From an uncultured Alphaproteobacteria bacterium (GTDB lineage: Bacteria; Pseudomonadota; Alphaproteobacteria; Rhodospirillales; Rhodospirillaceae), in contig CACGTM010000002.1 of assembly GCA_902575965.1 (NCBI GenBank), positions 79,547-143,546 of the forward strand: a stretch of DNA of 64,000 nucleotides, in the 5' to 3' direction. Shown here piece by piece: positions 58,061 through 64,000 of the stretch (position 1 is the stretch's first letter; each line of letters opens with the position of its first letter). Under the pieces are notes generated by a model. The model did not search any database. It was not told where the DNA came from and saw only the letters and a program-made list of their open reading frames with translations. The translations under genes and the position numbers were made by a program.

Positions 58061-59371
58061 CTATAATATGAAGCTACTTAGATCACCTTTCTTAGATAGG
58101 TCGCCTAATTGACTCTCAACAAAATCCTTTGTTATTTCGACTTTTTCTCCTGCTTTGTCAGTAGCAGTAAAACTAATATCCTCAAGTAGCTTTTCAATCA
58201 CTGTGTGGAGCCTTCTGGCACCAATGTTTTCAACATTTTTATTAATTTCTTCTGCAAGTGCTGAAATAGTTTCTATTGCATCCTCTGTGAATTTTAATTC
58301 GATATTCTCCGTTTGCAATAGTGCTTTATACTGAATTATTAGGCTGGCTTCTGTTTCAGTTAGTATTCTTGTAAAGTCTTTTTTACTCAATGCTTCAAGC
58401 TCTACCCTTATTGGTAGTCTTCCTTGAAGTTCCGGAATCAAATCTGATGGCTTTGAAACATGAAATGCTCCAGAAGCAATAAATAATATATAATCAGTTT
58501 TTACAGCGCCATATTTTGTAGATACTGTAGTTCCTTCAATTAAGGGTAATAAATCTCGTTGTACCCCTTCTCTTGAAACATCACCTCCACGTAAATCACT
58601 TCTAGTGGAAATTTTATCTATTTCATCAATGAAAACAATGCCGTTATTTTCTAGCGAATCTTTAGCCTCAGAAATAATATTATCTTCATCTAATAATTTA
58701 TCACTTTCTTCTTTAATTAATATTTCATAAGAATTTTTCACAGATATTTTTTTAATTTTTTTCCTTCCACCGAGGACACCACCTAACATATCATTTAAAT
58801 TTATCATCCCAACTTGTGCACCCGGCATACCAGGAATATCCAATGATGGCATTCCAGAGGGATTATTATCTGAAACTTCTATTTCAATTTCTTTCGAATT
58901 TAATTCACCGTCTCTAAGTTTTAATCGAAAACTTTCTCTAGTAGCGGCACTTCCCGTTTTTCCAACCAATGCATCTAAAACTCTTTCTTCAGCAGAAATT
59001 TCTGCTTTGGCCTTTACTTTTTTTCTCATTTTTTCTCTGACAAGTGTAATAGATATTTCAAGAAGGTCTCTAACTATACTTTCAACATCTCTACCAACAT
59101 AGCCAACCTCTGTAAACTTTGTAGCCTCAACTTTTAAAAAGGGTGCTTTTGCCAATTTAGCTAACCTTCTTGCAACTTCAGTTTTACCTACACCCGTTGG
59201 TCCAATCATGAGTATATTTTTCGGGACAATTTCATCTTTTAGGTTTTCGTCTAACTGTTGTCTTCGCCATCTGTTTCTCAGTGCAATTGCGACTGCTCTT
59301 TTAGCGTCATTCTGCCCAATTATATATCGATCTAATTCAGAAACAATTTCGCGTGGTGAAAAGGCGGTCAT
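58061..59371 (-). CDS. hslU: ATP-dependent protease ATPase subunit HslU
   Basis: AAA+ unfoldase that feeds HslV. 436 residues. [16 protein letters not shown] is the N-terminal signature. Walker A is [15 protein letters not shown], Walker B FIDEIDK, and the intermediate I-domain spans about 110-230. [15 protein letters not shown] is the C-terminal sensor-2 region. It follows hslV by 3 bp. Confidence 0.97.
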   Translation of the reverse strand: MTAFSPREIVSELDRYIIGQNDAKRAVAIALRNRWRRQQLDENLKDEIVPKNILMIGPTGVGKTEVARRLAKLAKAPFLKVEATKFTEVGYVGRDVESIVRDLLEISITLVREKMRKKVKAKAEISAEERVLDALVGKTGSAATRESFRLKLRDGELNSKEIEIEVSDNNPSGMPSLDIPGMPGAQVGMINLNDMLGGVLGGRKKIKKISVKNSYEILIKEESDKLLDEDNIISEAKDSLENNGIVFIDEIDKISTRSDLRGGDVSREGVQRDLLPLIEGTTVSTKYGAVKTDYILFIASGAFHVSKPSDLIPELQGRLPIRVELEALSKKDFTRILTETEASLIIQYKALLQTENIELKFTEDAIETISALAEEINKNVENIGARRLHTVIEKLLEDISFTATDKAGEKVEITKDFVESQLGDLSKKGDLSSFIL

Positions 59372-59374
59372 GGA

Positions 59375-59920
59375 TTATAAACTCTCTATAACTAAGTTAT
59401 TGTTTGTATAAACACATATTTCAGAAGCAATACGCATGGATTTTTTTACGATATCTATAGCTTCTAGGTCTTTTTGGTCTACAAGTGCTCTTGCTGATGC
59501 AAGTGCATAAGCACCTCCTGAACCTATCCCAATTAGTCCGTCTTCTGGTTCTAAAACATCGCCAGTTCCGGTAAGTACAAGGGACGTCTGCCTATCCGCT
59601 ACTGCCATCATTGCTTCTAATCTTCTTAAATATCTATCAGTTCTCCAATCTTTCGCAAGTTCCACGCAGGCTCTTGTTAGTTGATCAGGATGTTGTTCTA
59701 ACTTAGCCTCAAGTCTAGAAAAAAGTGTCAATGCATCAGCAGTAGCTCCTGCAAAACCCGCAATAACTTTTCCATTTGACAGCTCTCTAACTTTTCTTGC
59801 ATTAGATTTAATAACTTGTTGACCAAGTGTAACTTGGCCATCACCTCCAATTGCTACCTTAGAATTTTTTCTTACAGAAAGTATTGTTGTTCCATGCCAT
59901 TGATTTAAATTATTTGTCAT
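59375..59920 (-). CDS. hslV: ATP-dependent protease subunit HslV
   Basis: Threonine peptidase of the HslUV protease. 181 residues. The catalytic N-terminal Thr after processing is in [37 protein letters not shown] and [18 protein letters not shown] are diagnostic. The terminal [15 protein letters not shown] matches the family end. First gene of hslVU; the 116-bp upstream gap is plain AT-rich DNA with no heat-shock promoter I could identify. Confidence 0.97.
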   Translation of the reverse strand: MTNNLNQWHGTTILSVRKNSKVAIGGDGQVTLGQQVIKSNARKVRELSNGKVIAGFAGATADALTLFSRLEAKLEQHPDQLTRACVELAKDWRTDRYLRRLEAMMAVADRQTSLVLTGTGDVLEPEDGLIGIGSGGAYALASARALVDQKDLEAIDIVKKSMRIASEICVYTNNNLVIESL

Positions 59921-60036
59921 CCTATCCCCTAATAAGAAATCTTTGTTAATTATAATTTATTTTTTATAACTTCCTTAACTTTTTATTGTACATTAATTTA
60001 TAACTAGAATTTTATATCAAATTTTATTCCAGCCTC

Positions 60037-60663
60037 TCAGTCTTTATCAAACAAATCATATTCTTCATATTTAAAGAGCTTAGATTCTAATTCATTATTC
60101 AATTCTACGTCGTATAGGGTGACAGTAATAGAATTTTTTTTCTGATCTATTATTTCCCATTGTCGAAGCTCCAAGGGCTTTTCTTTAAATATAAATTTAA
60201 TTCTTTCTTTACTTTTTTTATCATAAGGCTTGGCATAAATATTTATTAAATCCCCATCAGTGTTAGCATCATAAATTTCAATTGTTTCAGAACCAAAAGA
60301 CCAATCTGGATCGACAAGATACTTAGCAGGTGTATCATTAATATCCATGTAGGTAGCTTGATCAATTTCTTCGTCAACATATATTAAATAGTAACCGTCA
60401 ACAACAATAAGAATTTGATCTGGCTTATTATATTCAATTCGCATCTTTCCTGGTCTTTGTAAAAATATTACTCCACTAGAGGAATTGCCATTCTGATCTA
60501 TCTGGATAAATTTTGATTTCAATGATTCAATGTTATTAAAATATTCTGAAGTTTTTTTTATTAGGTCTTTATTTTCTGTCTGTGCTTTCGCTAAAAGCGG
60601 GATAACAATTATAATAAGAAAAATAAAAAGTATATTAAAATATCTATTTTTTGTAATTATCAC
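60037..60663 (-). CDS. lolA: Outer-membrane lipoprotein carrier LolA
   Basis: Periplasmic carrier that receives lipoproteins from LolCDE. 208 residues with a signal peptide (about 1-28, ending LLAKAQ). The half-barrel core shows FIQIDQNGNSSSGVIFLQRPGKMRIEYNKPD and YLVDPDWSF. The family is divergent, but the RPGKMRIEY signature is clear. It lies 12 bp after ftsK, a common alphaproteobacterial pair. Confidence 0.92.
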   Translation of the reverse strand: MIITKNRYFNILFIFLIIIVIPLLAKAQTENKDLIKKTSEYFNNIESLKSKFIQIDQNGNSSSGVIFLQRPGKMRIEYNKPDQILIVVDGYYLIYVDEEIDQATYMDINDTPAKYLVDPDWSFGSETIEIYDANTDGDLINIYAKPYDKKSKERIKFIFKEKPLELRQWEIIDQKKNSITVTLYDVELNNELESKLFKYEEYDLFDKD

Positions 60664-60674
60664 AACTTCACCAT

Positions 60675-63038
60675 TTAATTTTTTTGTGCTGATTCTGGAA
60701 GTAAAATTTCTCTTTTTCCAACATGATTTGCTTTTGTAACCATACCCTGGGCTTCCATTTCGTCGATAATACTTGCTGCCCTGTTGTAACCAATTCTAAA
60801 GTATCTCTGAATAAAACTTGTTGAAGCCTTTCGTTCTCTCGCAACTAAATCTACAGCCTGGTCGAATAGTTCGTCTACATCGTTATGACTTGTGTCAGAA
60901 AAATTAGAAAATCCAGGTATATTTGAAATGTCAGAAGCATTTTCGTCAGTAATTGTTTCTAGATATTCTGGTTTCCCTTGCTTTTTTAAATGCGAAACAA
61001 TTTTTTCAACTTCCTCTACACTAACGAAAGGACCATGAATTCTTGTAATTTTCCCGCCTGCAGCCATATGTAACATATCTCCTTGGCCAAGGAGCTGTTC
61101 AGCTCCTTGCTCACCTAATATCGTTCTACTGTCGACTTTTGAAGTAACTTGAAATGAAATTCTAGTTGGAAAATTGGCTTTTATTGTCCCAGTTATTACA
61201 TCAACGCTAGGCCTTTGCGTAGCCATAATGACATGAATCCCGGCCGCTCTTGCCATTTGAGCTAACCTTTGAACTGCCGCCTCAACTTCTTTTCCAGAAA
61301 CAAGCATCAGGTCTGCCATTTCATCAATAATAACTACAATGAACGGAAGTTTCTCCTTTTTTATATTTTCTTCCTGATATACTTCTGCACCGGTGTCTTG
61401 ATCAAAGCCTGTTTGATAAGTATGCTTAAGTTTTTTTCCAGTTTTAATGGAATCTTCAATTCGTTCATTAAATCCAACAATATTTCTTACACTCAAACTA
61501 CTCATCAACTTATAACGATTTTCCATTTCCTTAACTACCCACTTTAAAGCAATAACTGCTTTATTTGCCTCAGTTATTACAGGAGATAAAAGATGAGGTA
61601 TATCGTCATAAACTGATAATTCTAGCATTTTAGGATCTATCATTAACATTCGAACTTCATTAGGAGAGTGCTTGTATAAAAGTGAGATTATCATAGTATT
61701 GATTGCGACTGACTTACCTGAGCCAGTAGTTCCTGCAATCAAAAGGTGAGGCATTTTAGAAAGATCAGATAAAATTGAGACTCCACTAATATTCTTTCCA
61801 AGTGCTAAATTTAAATTACCATTGGCATTTATCCACTCACTTGAAGATAGTATTTCCTTTAAATATACAACTTCACTTCTTTCATTTGGTAATTCTATGC
61901 CAATCACTTTACTACCAGGCACAACAGCAATTCTTACAGAGTGTGCACTCATAGATCTTGCTATATCATCTGATAGTGATACTACCCTTGATGTTTTTGT
62001 ACCAGGTGCTGGGTCCAGTTCATACAATGTAACTATGGGTCCTGGCTTAACTTGAGAAATCACTCCATTAATACCAAAATCCTTAAGAACATTCTCAAGT
62101 ATTCTTGCATTTTTCTCTAGAGAACTGCTATTAAATCTATTACTTATTCTTTTTCTTGGGTTAGAAAGTATTTCTAGAGGGGGAACTTTATAACCTTTTC
62201 TTAACGTCGAGAGAAAAGACCCTTGTCGCTCTTTCTTTTTAATGGATTTTTCAATTCCTTTGAAACCAGTATGTTTTGGATATTCTTCGATATTTAATTC
62301 ATTCTTATTTGTTTCAGACAATAAATCCAAAGATTCTTCTTTTTTATGGCTCTCCTTGTATCCACTGTTTCCAAAAAAAGATATGAATATCTTAATTAAA
62401 AGCATGAAAGATGAGATAATTACTTTTAATAAGCTATATATCTTTTTTATAAAATATGAATAAACATTTTTTGGAACAGCCCAAGTCCATAAAAAAGTTG
62501 CTAGTCCAAATACTAAAAAACCAGCCGCGGAAATATTTCTTATTGAGGAGTCTTTTGCAGAGTTTAAAAAATGTATAAATTGATCAAAGACAATGCTTCC
62601 TGCAAAACCCCCTAGACCTGATAATAGTTTCCAATTATCAGGTTGCTCAATTACCGAGAGTCCTGCAGCAAATGTAATAGTAGAGATTGGAACAAGAGAA
62701 AGTTTATAAAAAAATAGATTAATTTTTTGCATTAATAAGAGACGAATTCCCCAAACAAAAATATTTAAGATAGGTAAAATTATACTCACCCCTATAAATT
62801 GTAGAGCTAAGTCTGAGAAAGTTGCTCCAAAGCTTCCTACTAAATTATTTAATACGTTATCGCTAAGGAAGTTAATGGATGGGTCCAGAGGTTGGTGAGT
62901 AATTATGGATAGAAATAGTAATACAGAAAATAAGGTAAGGATTATTCCAAAAATAAAAATAGAAGTATTTTTAATTGCAAGATAAATTGTCGGAGGTAAA
63001 AAGTTATTTTTAGAAACACCTGTTCGCCTTTTGGACAT
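60675..63038 (-). CDS. ftsK: DNA translocase FtsK
   Basis: Septal DNA pump that completes chromosome segregation. 787 residues. An N-terminal membrane domain with about four transmembrane helices (20-195) and a short linker precede the RecA-like motor. Walker A is IAGTTGSGKSVAINTM, with VVIIDEMADLMLVSGKEVE. The C-terminal gamma domain, RYFRIGYNRAASIIDEMEAQGMV, reads KOPS-type DNA. I start at ATG 63038, preceded by AGGAAG, rather than at TTG 63041. It lies 11 bp after the aminotransferase gene. Confidence 0.97.
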   Translation of the reverse strand: MSKRRTGVSKNNFLPPTIYLAIKNTSIFIFGIILTLFSVLLFLSIITHQPLDPSINFLSDNVLNNLVGSFGATFSDLALQFIGVSIILPILNIFVWGIRLLLMQKINLFFYKLSLVPISTITFAAGLSVIEQPDNWKLLSGLGGFAGSIVFDQFIHFLNSAKDSSIRNISAAGFLVFGLATFLWTWAVPKNVYSYFIKKIYSLLKVIISSFMLLIKIFISFFGNSGYKESHKKEESLDLLSETNKNELNIEEYPKHTGFKGIEKSIKKKERQGSFLSTLRKGYKVPPLEILSNPRKRISNRFNSSSLEKNARILENVLKDFGINGVISQVKPGPIVTLYELDPAPGTKTSRVVSLSDDIARSMSAHSVRIAVVPGSKVIGIELPNERSEVVYLKEILSSSEWINANGNLNLALGKNISGVSILSDLSKMPHLLIAGTTGSGKSVAINTMIISLLYKHSPNEVRMLMIDPKMLELSVYDDIPHLLSPVITEANKAVIALKWVVKEMENRYKLMSSLSVRNIVGFNERIEDSIKTGKKLKHTYQTGFDQDTGAEVYQEENIKKEKLPFIVVIIDEMADLMLVSGKEVEAAVQRLAQMARAAGIHVIMATQRPSVDVITGTIKANFPTRISFQVTSKVDSRTILGEQGAEQLLGQGDMLHMAAGGKITRIHGPFVSVEEVEKIVSHLKKQGKPEYLETITDENASDISNIPGFSNFSDTSHNDVDELFDQAVDLVARERKASTSFIQRYFRIGYNRAASIIDEMEAQGMVTKANHVGKREILLPESAQKN

Positions 63039-63049
63039 CAATAACTTCC

Positions 63050-64000
63050 TTAATCAGCTAGTATATCAGTGATTGTTCTTATGGCATTAATTGTTTTTTC
63101 TTTAGAATTAACTAAAGCAACTCTTATATATTGATCACCAGGACTTAAGCCATCTTTATCTTGCCTGCATAAAAATTTTCCTGGTAACACTTTTATTCCA
63201 GCTTTGCTCCATAGTTCTATAGCTGCCTGACAACCATCTTTAACATTAAGCCAGAGGAAAAAACCACCTTCCGGCATTTTAAAATTAATCTTATTATCAA
63301 TTAATTGAGTGGCACTTAAAATTTTATCTTTGTAAAGGTTTCGGTTTTCAACTACATGTTTCTCATCTTCCCATAACTTAGTGGCGACGGCCATAATAGG
63401 TAATGGCTGGACTGCACAAGCATGGGAGCGAAGTTTAAAAAATTTTTCAATTAAAATTTCATCTCCTACAACAAAGCCAGACCTGAGACCTGGCACACTA
63501 GATCTCTTGGATAATGAATTAAAAACCATAATATTCTTTAGGCCATCACCTATGTCAAGAGCAGCTTCCAATAAACTTGGAGGTGGCGATTTTGTGTATA
63601 TTTCAGAGTAGCACTCATCAGAAATAATTGTAAAATTATATCGTCTAGCCAATTTAATAATGTTAATTAAATATTTTTTTGAAGCAACAGTCCCTTGAGG
63701 GTTTGATGGGTTGCAAATAAAATAAGTTGATATACGCTCAAGAGTATTTTTATCAAGGTTAGAAATTTCAGGCTGATAATTATTATTTTCATTAAGATTT
63801 AACATAAGAATTTCTGCATTGGATAAAATTGCTGCACCTAAATATACTTGATAAAAAGGATTTGGAATAAGAACTATTGGCTTTTCTCCATTTATGCTCT
63901 TTGACACCGTAAGTTGGGCAGACATGTAAAGTCCTTCACGTGAGCCTGCAAGAGGAAGTATATTTTTTTCAGAGTTTAAAGTATCCTCATGAAGATTAAA
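63050..64000 (-). CDS. Class I/II aminotransferase, probably succinyldiaminopimelate aminotransferase (5' truncated by the window)
   Basis: PLP-dependent fold-type I aminotransferase. The reading frame continues without a stop through position 64000, so the N-terminus is outside. The ORF-track start at 63925 is internal: the upstream codons read FNLHEDTLNS, then ILPLAGSREGLYMSAQ, the typical G-REGL region. Motifs are CNPSNPQGT, IISDECYSEIY and the PLP-lysine region NSLSKRSSVPGLRSGFVVGD. Adjacency to ftsK and the sequence style favour DapC-type N-succinyldiaminopimelate aminotransferase, but other class members remain possible. Confidence 0.85.
   Translation of the reverse strand, partial: FNLHEDTLNSEKNILPLAGSREGLYMSAQLTVSKSINGEKPIVLIPNPFYQVYLGAAILSNAEILMLNLNENNNYQPEISNLDKNTLERISTYFICNPSNPQGTVASKKYLINIIKLARRYNFTIISDECYSEIYTKSPPPSLLEAALDIGDGLKNIMVFNSLSKRSSVPGLRSGFVVGDEILIEKFFKLRSHACAVQPLPIMAVATKLWEDEKHVVENRNLYKDKILSATQLIDNKINFKMPEGGFFLWLNVKDGCQAAIELWSKAGIKVLPGKFLCRQDKDGLSPGDQYIRVALVNSKEKTINAIRTITDILAD

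Noticed and set aside
1-64000. Prophage, transposon, CRISPR, toxin-antitoxin, defence island, tRNA or rRNA genes
   Set aside because: No transposase, integrase, cas, phage structural or defence gene was recognised, and no cloverleaf or rRNA-like sequence was noticed in the intergenic gaps. tRNAscan and cmscan could confirm this.

Overview
The window looks like chromosomal housekeeping DNA from an AT-rich (about one third G+C by eye, not computed), free-living or streamlined alphaproteobacterium. The evidence is the gene order: fur/plsC/miaB/phoH/ybeY/corC/lnt/metK/trmB, then rimP/nusA/infB/rbfA/truB/rpsO/pnp, and the origin-proximal set parB/parA/rsmG/mnmG/mnmE/rho next to ppsR/aroE/coaE/dnaQ/secB/fxsA/Tim44/mltA/smr/hslUV/lolA/ftsK. 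A complete set of late histidine genes, gshB, panD and ribA argue against an obligate intracellular rickettsia. The exact clade cannot be fixed from the sequence alone. A low-GC marine alphaproteobacterial lineage is my best guess.

Layout. 0-9.2 kb: a plus-strand run from rimI through fur, plsC, miaB, phoH, ybeY, corC and lnt to metK-trmB. 9.2-18 kb: a clear intrinsic terminator, then the translation/RNA block rimP-nusA-infB-rbfA-truB-rpsO-pnp (the ylxR gene usual between nusA and infB is not seen). 18-24.8 kb: fatty-acid genes fabI-fabB (minus) divergent from fabA, a C-terminally extended panD, a UDP-glucuronate decarboxylase, a SYLF-domain secreted protein and an LppC/LpoA-like lipoprotein. 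24.8-31 kb: rsmI, a BON-like lipoprotein, gshB, and the minus-strand hisB-hisH-hisA-hisF-hisE-HIT operon. 31-36 kb: an XRE regulator convergent with an OmpR-type regulator whose receiver has lost part of its acidic pocket; ribA, an L,D-transpeptidase-like gene, a YggS-family gene, a ThiE/TenI gene and an outer-membrane barrel gene whose 3' end overlaps thiE in antisense. 36-51 kb: holA-lptE-leuS-DUF3576, a second barrel protein, an NMO-family enzyme, then parB-parA-rsmG-mnmG-mnmE, a quinone oxidoreductase and rho.

The 410-bp gene-free, extremely AT-rich gap between rho (minus) and ppsR (plus) at 51.0-51.45 kb is the likely replication origin by synteny. It contains degenerate DnaA-box-like words and a tandem CATAATTAA repeat. 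Two parS sites (one perfect, one 15/16) lie inside the first codons of rsmG, about 6 kb away. 51.4-64 kb: ppsR-aroE-coaE-dnaQ, secB, fxsA, a Tim44-like protein, a frameshifted mltA, smr, hslU-hslV, lolA, ftsK and a window-truncated aminotransferase.

No insertion sequence, prophage, CRISPR, rRNA or tRNA gene was recognised, and I do not see a convincing new defence or mobile system. The most interesting items are the origin/parS architecture, the mltA frameshift at a short A run, the PanD tail, the inverted repeats around the XRE gene and the odd response regulator.
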